A DNA stretch of 36,882 nt. Source: Rubripirellula sp. Its GTDB lineage: Bacteria; Planctomycetota; Planctomycetia; Pirellulales; Pirellulaceae. Below the pieces are notes generated by a model. That model was given only the letters and a program-made list of their open reading frames with translations, did not search any database and was not told the DNA's origin. The DNA lies in the NCBI GenBank assembly GCA_029245125.1, contig JAQWPZ010000270.1, positions 1-36,882 on the forward strand. Direction: 5' to 3'. This document shows positions 1 through 8,984 of the stretch, in pieces; position 1 is the first letter of the stretch, and every line of letters begins with the position of its first letter. The translations under genes were made by a program, and so were the position numbers.

Positions 1-1
1 G

Positions 2-478
2 ATTCGTACCCTGCCGATTTCCAATCCTGCGCACGTTGGCGGGCCTGAGTACCGTCACGTGGAAATTCCATCGGCCAACGGAATCGGTCAAGCAAGGGCG
101 ATTGCCAGGATTTATGATGTGTTTGCGCGAGGGGGCTCAGAGTTGGGTATCAGCCAATCGACTTGGAACGAGTTGGTTGCGCGGCCGAGTATTCCTCCTA
201 GTGGCTCTCGCGATGCTATTTTGAAACTCGATACAAACTACGGCTTTGGTTTTTCTCGCCCGAGTCAAGGTTTTGCATTTGGCACTGACTCGTCATCGTT
301 TGGCTGTCCTGGTGTGGGAGGATCCTTCGGAATGGCTGACCCATCGATGGAGCTGGGGTTTTCTTACCTTACGAATACCCTCAGTTTTCGGATCTTTGAT
401 GATCCTCGTGAACAGGCGGTTCGCCGAGCCTGCTACCGGTGTGCGGAAAACTTAAGGTATGGGCGAATGGCGGCGTAA
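2..478 (+). CDS. Serine hydrolase, beta-lactamase fold (3' end only)
   Basis: The reading frame is open from the window edge to a TAA at 476-478, giving the last ~158 residues. The stretch GCPGVGGSFGMADP followed by a strand-like GFSYLTN and a final DPRE..RRACY helix matches the C-terminus of the class C beta-lactamase-like esterase family (EstB type). In that family the third active-site box is usually HPGxGG just before the ADP segment. Here the His position is Cys (GCPG), which may alter or weaken catalysis. The nucleophile SxxK and the YxN box lie upstream of the window, so activity cannot be judged. No signal peptide can be assessed. The family assignment is fairly secure; the substrate is unknown. 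Confidence 0.75.
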   Translation: MRTLPISNPAHVGGPEYRHVEIPSANGIGQARAIARIYDVFARGGSELGISQSTWNELVARPSIPPSGSRDAILKLDTNYGFGFSRPSQGFAFGTDSSSFGCPGVGGSFGMADPSMELGFSYLTNTLSFRIFDDPREQAVRRACYRCAENLRYGRMAA

Positions 479-613
479 CGCCGCGTTCCCAATTGAATCG
501 GGATAAAGTGCGAGCTTTTTCGGAGTTGCCGAGACTCTGTTAGCAATGATTGACGTCGGATCGATCCAAAGTTCGTCGTTTCTTTGTTCGCGGCACGAAC
601 CGTTTGTCTTCCC

Positions 614-670
614 GGTTGTCCCAGTCAGGCGGTTGCCCCAGTCAGGCGGTTGTCCCAGTCAGGCGGTTGC
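614..670. repeat. 17-bp tandem repeat, 3.3 copies
   Basis: The unit GGTTGTCCCAGTCAGGC occurs at 614-630, 631-647 (one T to C change) and 648-664, followed by a partial GGTTGC. It lies in the 283-bp gap between the serine hydrolase and the cytochrome gene, about 90 bp before the start codon. I see nothing else definable in the gap and no convincing terminator. Confidence 0.9.
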
Positions 671-761
671 TGCGGGGACCGAGTTCAACAGCGATATCTA
701 CGTCTGATGACTCGTCGGCTACAATGTTGGGGTACGCAAAAACGCCCTTGTTCATCCCTTC

Positions 762-3700
762 ATGAGTTCCCCACCTACTCCTATGCGTGTTTTGGTTCAA
801 ATCTCAGCGGTGCTCCTGCTGCTTGTTCCTGTCGCGACACACGCGGCAGACAAAATTGACTTCAATCGCGATATCAAGCCGATCCTGTCGGATCACTGCT
901 ATGCCTGCCACGGCCCAGACGCGGATCAGCGTCAGGGTGGAGGGGCGGATGGGCTGCGACTGGATACCAAGCAGGGTGCTTTTGCCGACTTGGGGGGAGC
1001 GTTCGCTATCGTTCCAGGAGATTTGGAGGCGAGCGAGCTGATCCAACGCATCTCGTCGGCTGACGAAGACGAGGTGATGCCACCTGGCGATCACCCCAAA
1101 CAGCTCTCGCCTGAACATGTCCAACTACTGGTTCGTTGGGTCCAGCAAGGTGCCGTCTGGTCGCAGCATTGGGCTTATTCTCCCCTGCAACCTCGGGACC
1201 GTAATGGCAACTGGATCGATTTGGAGATTCGATCGAAGTTGGCTGATCAGGGTCTGCAACCCTCCGCGCCGGCCGATCCTCGCATTTTGGTTCGTCGAGC
1301 GTATTTTGACATCATCGGATTGCCACCTTCGCCAGCGGAGGTGGATGAATTTCTGAATGATCAATCTGGCCACGCTTGGGAGAATATGATCGACCGCCTG
1401 CTGGCGTCGCCGCACTTTGGTGAAAGGATGGCCATTTATTGGTTGGATTTAGTCCGGTATGCGGACACTGTCGGATATCACGGTGATCAAGATGTGAGTG
1501 TTTCGCCGTATCGTGATTACGTGATTGATGCATTTAATTCCAATCTGCCATTCGATCAATTTACCCGCGAGCAATTGGCGGGTGACTTATATCCCGAACC
1601 GACTCAGCAACAGTTGATTGCGTCGGGCTACAACAAGCTCGGCATGATGTCAGCTGAGGGGGGCGCGCAACCGAAAGAGTATCTGGCGAAATATGCTTCG
1701 GATCGAGTTCGCACTGCGTCGACAGTTTGGCTGGGATCGACGTTGGGGTGTGCTGAGTGCCACGATCACAAATTTGACCCGTTCACGCAGAAGGACTTTT
1801 ATCAGTTCGCATCTTTCTTTGCCGACATTAAAGAGCGAGGTCTTTACTCGGGTGCCAACAGCAATGGCAATTGGGGACCGACCGTTCGGGTTCCAGACCA
1901 GGAATTGAGTGATCTGTTAGCCCCTGTCCAAGACTTGATCGGGACATTGACGAACGAGTACGAGACGACCGATTTGACGGAATCGATGGACCAGTGGGCA
2001 ACGAAGTTGCGTCGTGGTGATAACAGTTGGCAGGTGTTGACGCCGGTTGAGGCTACGGCTTTACACGGAACGCAACTGGAGGTGTTAGAAGATGGTTCCT
2101 TGCTCGCGTCCGGGCCCACCGGTGGAACGAACACCTACACCATCAAGGCAACAGTTCCGATTGCTGGACTGCGTGGTTTTCGGGTTGAGGTGCTACCACA
2201 CGAATCGCTGCCGAAGCGGGGGCCTGGTCGAGCTGGGAATGGCAATTTTGTGTTGAGCGAGTTTGAGGTCGCCGTTGTCGATGCGGAAGGGGTTTTGAAA
2301 CCACTCCCGTTTGCTTCAGCGAAAGCAAGTTTTGAGCAGGAGGATTCGAGCAAGGCCAATCCATTCAAGGGCTGGAAAGCTATCGCTGCGATCGATGGGG
2401 ATGCGAAGGGCGAAACCTGGGGCTGGGCAGTAATGCCTGAATTAGGGAAGGTGAATGATTGGGTGGGTGAATTGAAGGTCGCAAGTGCCGCGGCCGAGGG
2501 GACGGAATTGGTCATCACGATCAAGCAAAACCACACGAATCCAGATCACACGTTGGGACACTTTCGGCTATTCGCTACGACAGCAGATGTTCAGCTCGAT
2601 CCTCGCCTTTCGTTACCCGCTGAAATTAAAACCGTCGTCGAATTGGAACCCGAGCAGCGCGACGAGAAACAGGCCAAGCAATTGCTCGACTACTATCGCA
2701 CCATCGCTCCTGAACTGGCGACTGTTCGTCAGGGTCTCGAAGAGGCGAAGCAGAAAAAGACGAAGTTAGAGAACGACCACACTCGCTTGACTCTGGTCAC
2801 GCAAAGCGTTGAGCCACGTGAAATGCGGGTTTTGCCACGTGGCAATTGGATGGACAAAAGTGGTGAAGTGGTCACCCCAAATGTGCCTCACTTTTTGCCA
2901 CCCATGATTCTTGGCGAGCAGCGTCGGGCAAATCGTTTGGATCTAGCGAAATGGTTGACATCCCGCGAGAACCCACTCACCGCTCGAGTGATGGTAAATC
3001 GGTTTTGGAAGCTGTTTTTTGGTGCTGGGCTAGCCAAGGTGCTCGATGATATCGGCTCACAAGGTGAATTTCCTTCCCATCCCGAGTTGCTCGACTTGAT
3101 GGCGTTGGAGTTTGTCGAGAGTGGCTGGAACGTCAAGCATGTCTTGAAGTTAATTGCGATGTCGGACACATACCGGCAAGCTTCGGTTGCACCGCTGGAG
3201 TTGGTCGAAGTTGACCCATACAACCGCCTGCTAGCACGACAGTCCCGGTTTCGAATTGATGCCGAAATGGTTCGTGATAATGCCTTGACCGTAAGTGGTC
3301 TGTTGGTCCGAGAGTTGGGGGGACGTAGTGTAAAACCGTATCAGCCGGTTGGGCTACTTCGCCATTTGAACTTTCCTCGACGGACTTACAAGCATGACGA
3401 AGGAGCCGATCAATATCGACGGGGCGTTTATACCCATTGGCAGCGACAGTTCTTGCATCCGGCGATGAAGTTGTTTGATGCCCCTGCCCGTGAGGAGTGT
3501 ACTGCCGAGCGAACGAGGTCCAACACGCCACTGGCTGCTTTGTTGATGTTGAATGATCCCTCTTACATCGAAGCAGCGCGAGTTTTCGCAGAGCGAATTC
3601 TCAAAAGTGACGCTGCCGATGACAGCCAACGCATCAAGTCGATATTTGAAAGCGCTTTAAGCCGCACCCCGAGCGAGGAAGAAACTCAGGTCCTCGTTCA

Positions 3701-3872
3701 ATTGATCGAGTCACAACGCCAGCGTTTCACTGCTGACCCGGATGCAGCAAAATCATTGACTTCGGTTGGCGACCGAGCACCGGACTCCGATCTGAACCTC
3801 GTCGAAGTGGCTGCTCTGCTGTCAGCCACGCGAACCGTCTTTAATATGCACGAATTCATTACCAGAAATTGA
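762..3872 (+). CDS. PSCyt1-DUF1549-DUF1553 protein (planctomycete cytochrome C-like)
   Basis: A 1036-residue exported protein. Residues 8-28 form a hydrophobic signal peptide ending THAAD; M8 (position 783) would be an equally good or better start. The planctomycete cytochrome domain (about 30-130) carries C46-Y-A-C49-H50, a covalent heme-binding motif. A DUF1549 domain follows (about 150-360), with a second C330-A-E-C333-H334 motif. A central region of unknown fold with possible ligand-binding beta strands covers about 430-620. A DUF1553 domain (about 690-1000) has the family's ENPLTARVMVNRFW segment. The set and order are typical of planctomycete PSD1-type proteins, which are almost always followed by a DUF1501 gene, as here (9 bp gap or a short overlap). 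The role is unproven; a periplasmic redox-linked step in polysaccharide use is an inference. The domain call is secure. Confidence 0.93.
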   Translation: MSSPPTPMRVLVQISAVLLLLVPVATHAADKIDFNRDIKPILSDHCYACHGPDADQRQGGGADGLRLDTKQGAFADLGGAFAIVPGDLEASELIQRISSADEDEVMPPGDHPKQLSPEHVQLLVRWVQQGAVWSQHWAYSPLQPRDRNGNWIDLEIRSKLADQGLQPSAPADPRILVRRAYFDIIGLPPSPAEVDEFLNDQSGHAWENMIDRLLASPHFGERMAIYWLDLVRYADTVGYHGDQDVSVSPYRDYVIDAFNSNLPFDQFTREQLAGDLYPEPTQQQLIASGYNKLGMMSAEGGAQPKEYLAKYASDRVRTASTVWLGSTLGCAECHDHKFDPFTQKDFYQFASFFADIKERGLYSGANSNGNWGPTVRVPDQELSDLLAPVQDLIGTLTNEYETTDLTESMDQWATKLRRGDNSWQVLTPVEATALHGTQLEVLEDGSLLASGPTGGTNTYTIKATVPIAGLRGFRVEVLPHESLPKRGPGRAGNGNFVLSEFEVAVVDAEGVLKPLPFASAKASFEQEDSSKANPFKGWKAIAAIDGDAKGETWGWAVMPELGKVNDWVGELKVASAAAEGTELVITIKQNHTNPDHTLGHFRLFATTADVQLDPRLSLPAEIKTVVELEPEQRDEKQAKQLLDYYRTIAPELATVRQGLEEAKQKKTKLENDHTRLTLVTQSVEPREMRVLPRGNWMDKSGEVVTPNVPHFLPPMILGEQRRANRLDLAKWLTSRENPLTARVMVNRFWKLFFGAGLAKVLDDIGSQGEFPSHPELLDLMALEFVESGWNVKHVLKLIAMSDTYRQASVAPLELVEVDPYNRLLARQSRFRIDAEMVRDNALTVSGLLVRELGGRSVKPYQPVGLLRHLNFPRRTYKHDEGADQYRRGVYTHWQRQFLHPAMKLFDAPAREECTAERTRSNTPLAALLMLNDPSYIEAARVFAERILKSDAADDSQRIKSIFESALSRTPSEEETQVLVQLIESQRQRFTADPDAAKSLTSVGDRAPDSDLNLVEVAALLSATRTVFNMHEFITRN

Positions 3873-3880
3873 GTCGATTA

Positions 3881-5311
3881 ATGGATCATCCACTGAGAAG
3901 CCAGCTTTGTCGGCGGACGTTTTTGCGCGACGGTTCCTACGGAATCGGAGCGGCGGCGTTGGGGGCAATGATGCAAACAGAGGGGGCGGCCGGAGCCTCT
4001 GGCGATGAGTCGGATTGGAGTGGTGTTTATCAGCCGCGCACCGGAACACCAAAAATCAAGCGGGTAATCCACTTGTGCATGGCTGGTGGTCCTTCTCATT
4101 TGGAAACGCTTGACCATAAGCCCAAGTTGGCTGAGATGGGTGGCAAGCCGATGCCGAAATCTTACACGCAAGGAAAGCAAATCGCGCAATTGCAGGGCCA
4201 AGCAGATCGCTTGAAATGCCTGGCACCGCAACATGCGTTCAAACGCTATGGTGCGTCTGGTCAATCGATCAGCACGATTCTTCCCAAAATCGGATCGATC
4301 GCTGACGACATTTGCATCATTCGTTCATTGCAGACGGATCAAATCAATCATGATCCCGCGCATACTCTTTTCAACACTGGCGCGCCGATTCCTGGCCGCC
4401 CCTCGATGGGGTCGTGGTTGCTCTATGGCTTAGGATCTGAGTGCAACGATCTGCCTGGATACGTTGTTCTTACTTCTGTTGGCGGTGGTCAGTCGCAGCC
4501 GATTGCTGCACGGCAGTGGCACAGCGGTTTCTTGCCCAGCCGATTTCAGGGTGTGGAATTTCGCTCTCAGGGTGATCCTGTTTTATATGTGAATAATCCA
4601 CCCGGTGTGGACATTAAATCACAACGAGAGGTGATCGACGCTGTTCAGTCGCTCAATCGTATCGGCAACCAATCTTACAACGACCCCGAAATCAATACGC
4701 GGATTGCGCAGTACGAACTCGCGTTCAAAATGCAGATGTCGACCCCCGAGTTGATGGACATATCACAAGAGCCGCAACACATTTTGGATATGTATGGAAC
4801 CAAAGGTGGTGACGGGTCTTTTGCATCGAATTGCTTATTAGCCCGGCGGTTGGCTGAACGCGGTGTGCGTTTTATTCAGCTTTATCACCGCGGTTGGGAT
4901 CACCATGGCGGGATCAAAAATGGAGCCAAGGTCACCGCTGAGTTTGTCGACCAAGGAACTGCCGCGCTTGTGCGAGATTTGAAGCAGCGCGGGATGTTGG
5001 ATGATACTTTGATCATTTGGGGTGGCGAATTCGGACGAACGCCCATGGCGCAGGGCAGCGGTCGCGATCATCACATCATGGGCTTTTCCTGCTGGCTGGC
5101 TGGTGGCGGGATCAAGCCGGGCTTCAGTTGGGGCGCGACCGACGAGTTAGGCTACGAAGCGGTGGAGAATAAAGTCCACGTGCATGACTTGCACGCGACG
5201 ATGTTGCATCAATTTGGGATCGATCACAAACGATTGACCTACCGCTTTCAGGGGCGTGATTTTCGACTGACTGATGTGAGCGGTCAGGTCGTTAACGAGA
5301 TATTGGCCTAG
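3881..5311 (+). CDS. DUF1501 (sulfatase-like fold) Tat-exported protein
   Basis: A 476-residue protein from ATG 3881; a TTG at 3869 would overlap the previous stop but is less likely. The N-terminus RRTFLRDGSYGIGAAALG is a twin-arginine signal, suggesting folded export. The body matches DUF1501: GGPSHLETLDHKP near the start, a HDPAHTLFNTGAP segment, then GWDHHGG, IWGGEFGRTP and GRDHHIMGFS. These His/Asp-rich motifs sit where alkaline-phosphatase-superfamily proteins bind metals. In planctomycetes the gene is normally paired with a PSCyt1-DUF1549-DUF1553 gene, and here it is co-directional and nearly contiguous with one, so they are probably one operon and act together in the periplasm. The biochemical reaction is not established. 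Confidence 0.93.
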   Translation: MDHPLRSQLCRRTFLRDGSYGIGAAALGAMMQTEGAAGASGDESDWSGVYQPRTGTPKIKRVIHLCMAGGPSHLETLDHKPKLAEMGGKPMPKSYTQGKQIAQLQGQADRLKCLAPQHAFKRYGASGQSISTILPKIGSIADDICIIRSLQTDQINHDPAHTLFNTGAPIPGRPSMGSWLLYGLGSECNDLPGYVVLTSVGGGQSQPIAARQWHSGFLPSRFQGVEFRSQGDPVLYVNNPPGVDIKSQREVIDAVQSLNRIGNQSYNDPEINTRIAQYELAFKMQMSTPELMDISQEPQHILDMYGTKGGDGSFASNCLLARRLAERGVRFIQLYHRGWDHHGGIKNGAKVTAEFVDQGTAALVRDLKQRGMLDDTLIIWGGEFGRTPMAQGSGRDHHIMGFSCWLAGGGIKPGFSWGATDELGYEAVENKVHVHDLHATMLHQFGIDHKRLTYRFQGRDFRLTDVSGQVVNEILA

Positions 5312-5858
5312 CCGGATTGCGGTTCCACAGGCCGGCAGGCTGGCCGTAAATCAATGCTGGTGGCGAATTGATGCCAGTAGTTGGGCGGTCCGGAACAAGG
5401 ATGGATCGACGGAAGCAGACGGATGCTTGTGGTAGATCTGGTGAATACGGAACCCGCCCCTTGCCAATGGCTGGCGAAACTGGCTGGCGAAACTGGCTGG
5501 CGCGATTGGAGGGATTGTTCAGCTTTCACCACTCTCGGCATCACGCCAGCGCGATCCATCTCGTCTGCTTCCATTGTGAGCTTGCGGTGGCCCATTGGAC
5601 GTGCCGCCTGGAGGCCGCCTGAGCGGTGCGGCGGGTGATCCCCCTCGTTTGGGTGGTTCTGTTTGTCAATGTTGTCAGGGCGGCTGGCCTCCGGTTTTGC
5701 GGTCTCGACTCTATTCACCGGGCGTTTGTCGGGATAAGCGACTAAAATCTGGCCTATTGTAAGGTGACAGCACGTCCATTCGACGAAACAAGGTGCTGGC
5801 GTTACAATTTTCTGTTTATCGCGACCGCGAGCACGACTGAGACGGGAAGAATCGTTCA
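5312..5858. other. Intergenic gap, no convincing gene
   Basis: 547 bp between the DUF1501 gene and the alpha/beta hydrolase gene. Short open frames exist on both strands, but none has a recognisable domain, a ribosome binding site or a plausible composition. It holds a 13-bp triplicate (5471-5509) and a short GC-rich inverted repeat (GGCCGGCAGGCTGGCC, near 5330-5345) just after the DUF1501 stop. The inverted repeat could be a weak transcript end but has no T-run. Confidence 0.6.
5471..5509. repeat. 13-bp tandem repeat, 3 copies
   Basis: CTGGCGAAACTGG occurs twice exactly (5471-5483, 5484-5496), followed by a diverged third copy CTGGCGCGATTGG (5497-5509). It is intergenic. Confidence 0.9.
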
Positions 5859-6662
5859 GTGATATCTCCTTTTTCGTCACAAGCCAAAGGTGCTTGTGTT
5901 GACTTCGACATCGACCACGTCCTGGAAATGGGCGATGGTCCGCGTACGGTGTTGTTGTTGCATGGTTTGTTTGGGACTCCCGAGCATTGGCGAGTCGTGA
6001 TGGAGTCAATGGCTCCTCGGTACCGTGTCTTGGCACCACAATTACCGGTTGACCCGCAACCGGGACGCCGCCAACGCGGGGTACGCAAGATTAGCGATCT
6101 CAGCAAGATGATCGTGAACTTAGTAGAGGAGCGAGATCTCGGGCCACTCGTCATCTGCGGTAATTCCCTCGGGGGACTGGTTGCACTTGATATTTGCATC
6201 ACTCGTCCTGACTTTGCCAAGGGACTGGTCCTCGCTGGAAGTGCTGGCCTATTTGAGAAGAGTCCGATGCGTGGACTCAACTCCCGACCATCCCGAGAGT
6301 ACATTCGCTCGACGGTTACGGAAATCCTTCATAAAGACGATCTGGTGACCGAAGAGTTGATCGATGAATGGCATCGCGCTGTTTCGGACCGTGATTACGC
6401 TCGATTCCTTCTTCGGGTTTCGCGGGCGACACGAGACCGAAGTGTGGAGCACGAGCTGGACAGTTTGGAGTTACCAACGTTGATCATTTGGGGTGCGAAT
6501 GATGAGATCACTCCGCCTTCGACCGCTCAAGAATTCCATCGTCGAATTCCAAACGCGCAGTTGGAATTCATTGAGGAGTGTGGCCATGCACCTAGTCTGG
6601 AGCAGCCAGAAGAATTTGCTCGGCTGCTGGAAAACTTTTTGCCGGCCTGTTTCGCCGAGTAA
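5859..6662 (+). CDS. Alpha/beta-fold hydrolase
   Basis: 267 residues from a GTG at 5859, preceded by GGGAAGA (5844-5850) at good spacing. The ATG for M24 at 5928 is too close to the core strand to be preferred. The fold signature is complete: LLLHG (oxyanion HG, residues 35-36), nucleophile elbow G-N-S103-L-G-G, acid D215 in IIWGANDEITP, and H243 in ECGHAPSLEQP. There is no signal peptide, so it is probably cytoplasmic. It resembles the MhpC/esterase group; Asn before the Ser is a common variant. The RND-type exporter gene begins 57 bp downstream on the same strand, so co-transcription is likely and a shared lipid-like substrate is possible (inference). The exact substrate cannot be told. Confidence 0.9.
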   Translation: MISPFSSQAKGACVDFDIDHVLEMGDGPRTVLLLHGLFGTPEHWRVVMESMAPRYRVLAPQLPVDPQPGRRQRGVRKISDLSKMIVNLVEERDLGPLVICGNSLGGLVALDICITRPDFAKGLVLAGSAGLFEKSPMRGLNSRPSREYIRSTVTEILHKDDLVTEELIDEWHRAVSDRDYARFLLRVSRATRDRSVEHELDSLELPTLIIWGANDEITPPSTAQEFHRRIPNAQLEFIEECGHAPSLEQPEEFARLLENFLPACFAE

Positions 6663-6719
6663 TGTTGGGCTTCAAGTCGGACCCTCTTGCGCCATTTTGG
6701 CAATGAGCCTGCTGAACGT

Positions 6720-8984
6720 ATGAGCGATGGATCGAATCAATCAGCCTCTCGTTCCAAGCTCATTTCGATCTTGATTTTGGGCGTAATGGCTGTGGCCGCC
6801 CCCTTTGTTGCGTACGGGGCCCGAGGTGCGTTAAAGAGCACGTCGAATGATCCCAGGCAATGGCTGCCGCGTTCGTTTGCGGCCACTGATGTTTATGACT
6901 GGTTCGAAGAACAGTTTGGGACAGACGAGGCGGTGGTGGTGAGTTGGCCTGGCGCCACCTTGGATGATCCTCGGATTCCACGATTGGCCGATGCACTCAA
7001 GGAAACGGAATATTTTCAGGATGCGCTGACCGGCCCTGGTGCGATCGCTGATCTGGAAGCGGGAGGCATGAGTCGCAATCGTGCTTTGCGGCGGATGAAG
7101 GGTGGGCTGCTTGGGCCTGACGGTAAAACAACCTGCCTTGTGCTCATCACGTCGGCCGCAGGCCGCGGCGATCGGCCCGCGGCGATCGACACGATCATCA
7201 GCTTGGCCCAATCCGAAACGGGCATCGATTCCGAGACGCTGAAACTGGCGGGGCCAACCGTCGACGCAGCAGCGATTGACGCTGAAAGCCGGAAGCTATT
7301 GTTCCAGTTGGCCGGTTTCTCAGCACTGATTTCTTTTATTGTCGCTTCGTTGCGGATGAAGAGTTTGCCGCTGGCGATCATGGTGCTAGCGGTTGCGGGG
7401 TACAGCACGGGGGTTTCGCTGGCGATCCTGTTCTACAGCGGCGGCAAAATGAATTTGTTGATGACGATGTTGCCGCCGTTGATTTATGTGTTGAGTATTT
7501 CGTCAGCGGTCCATTTGGCAAATTATTATCGGGACGCAGCGAACCACATGCCGGCCCATGCGGCGGTCAAAGCGGCTGTCGCACACGGATGGACTCCCTG
7601 TATGTTGGCGGCGGTGACGACTGCGATCGGACTTGTCTCCCTTGTGCTCAGTAAGATTGATCCAATTCGTGCCTTCGGGGTTTATGCTGCGGCCGGAGTG
7701 GTCGCGAGTGTCTTGGTCCTGTTTGTGATGCTTCCCGCTGCGTTACGCCTCTTTCCACCGGGCAAGTCTTCGATCGAAGCTCGTAACGCGTTCGGAAGAC
7801 GCATCGGCAATCGGGCAATCAGCTTCATTGCCCGTCGGCATCTGCCTTTGATGTTGTCTTGTTTGACTTTGATGGGGCTTGCGGCGTGGGCGATACCGTC
7901 GATTCGATCGACGGTCAAACTGCAGGATCGATTCCTGGAGAGCAGCGATATGATCGCTGATTATCGCTGGTTGGAAGAGAACATCGGACCGATGGTGCCG
8001 TTAGAGATTGTGTTGCAATTCGAGCAATCGGATTCAAGAACTTTGACCGAACGAATGAAGCTGGTGGCGAAGATCCAAAGTGCAATCAATGGATCGAGGG
8101 ACGATGTGTCGACCATGTCGGCACTGAACGTTTTGCCGCCCGTCCCAAGGTCGGGCAGCAGCGTAAGGAGTGTGATTGAACGAGAGGTCATCAATCGTGA
8201 TTCAACTGAGTATCGTTTGTCTCAGGCTCACTTTTTGACTGACACGGAGACGCACCAATTGTGGCGGATCACAGTGAGGGCTCCAGCGATCGGCGACCTC
8301 GATTACGGGTATTTTGCTGAGGAGCTTCGCAGCGAGGTTGATCCACTGTTGGAAGACGATTCTGCTTCCGCGATCTATACCGGCGTGATTCCCCTGATCT
8401 ACAAAGCGCAACGCCAATTGTTGCAGGATTTAGTACGCAGCTTCTTGGCGGCCTTTGGGGTGATCGCGGTCGTTTTGATCCTTGTTTTGCGGAGTGTCTC
8501 GGCTGCCTTGTTGGCGATGATTCCAAACTTGTTCCCCGCGGTGATTGTGTTTGGCGGCCTCGAGTGGGGCAACATTCCAGTTCAAATCGGATCGGTGATG
8601 ACCGCCAGTGCGGCGTTAGGAATCGCCGTCGACGATACGGTTCACTTCTTGACATGGTTCCGACGCGGCTTGGACTCTGGTTACTCTCGCATTCGCTCAC
8701 TGCACATCGCTTTTCGTCGTTGTGCCGGTGCGATGACACATACAACTTTCATTTGCGCCTCGGGTTTGTTGGTCTTTGCGGTCAGCACATTCGTGCCAAT
8801 TCTGCATTTTGCTTGGCTGATGGTTTTTCTGTTGTTGGCAGCATTGCTCGGCGACTTAGTTTTATTGCCAGCCATTTTGGCCGGTCCACTTGGGCGATTC
8901 TTTGAAAGTGGATTCCTGGGGACCTTTGATAAGATGCCGATCCCTGAGGAAGAAGTTGCTGTTGCCGAAGGCAAGCATCACTGA
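6720..8984 (+). CDS. RND/MMPL-family transporter
   Basis: 754 residues from ATG 6720; a TTG at 6687 would add 11 residues without a better signal. It has a single N-terminal TM helix, a periplasmic loop (about 40-200), a TM block with MKSLPLAIMVLAVAGYSTGVSLAIL and the SISSAVHLANYYRD segment, then a second periplasmic loop. A second TM block follows with SAALGIAVDDTVHFLTWFRR, whose Asp pair sits where RND proteins carry their proton-relay acids. This duplicated arrangement is that of the MMPL/SSD-like RND family, which exports lipids or hydrophobic molecules. At about 750 residues it is shorter than AcrB-type pumps and close to hopanoid/MMPL-type exporters. No fusion-protein gene is adjacent. 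Its last 7 bp overlap the convergent metalloprotease gene. Confidence 0.9.
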   Translation: MSDGSNQSASRSKLISILILGVMAVAAPFVAYGARGALKSTSNDPRQWLPRSFAATDVYDWFEEQFGTDEAVVVSWPGATLDDPRIPRLADALKETEYFQDALTGPGAIADLEAGGMSRNRALRRMKGGLLGPDGKTTCLVLITSAAGRGDRPAAIDTIISLAQSETGIDSETLKLAGPTVDAAAIDAESRKLLFQLAGFSALISFIVASLRMKSLPLAIMVLAVAGYSTGVSLAILFYSGGKMNLLMTMLPPLIYVLSISSAVHLANYYRDAANHMPAHAAVKAAVAHGWTPCMLAAVTTAIGLVSLVLSKIDPIRAFGVYAAAGVVASVLVLFVMLPAALRLFPPGKSSIEARNAFGRRIGNRAISFIARRHLPLMLSCLTLMGLAAWAIPSIRSTVKLQDRFLESSDMIADYRWLEENIGPMVPLEIVLQFEQSDSRTLTERMKLVAKIQSAINGSRDDVSTMSALNVLPPVPRSGSSVRSVIEREVINRDSTEYRLSQAHFLTDTETHQLWRITVRAPAIGDLDYGYFAEELRSEVDPLLEDDSASAIYTGVIPLIYKAQRQLLQDLVRSFLAAFGVIAVVLILVLRSVSAALLAMIPNLFPAVIVFGGLEWGNIPVQIGSVMTASAALGIAVDDTVHFLTWFRRGLDSGYSRIRSLHIAFRRCAGAMTHTTFICASGLLVFAVSTFVPILHFAWLMVFLLLAALLGDLVLLPAILAGPLGRFFESGFLGTFDKMPIPEEEVAVAEGKHH

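Noticed and set aside
5308..6039. 243-residue minus-strand frame
   Set aside because: It covers the start of the well-supported alpha/beta hydrolase in antisense, has low-complexity Pro/Arg composition and no domain.
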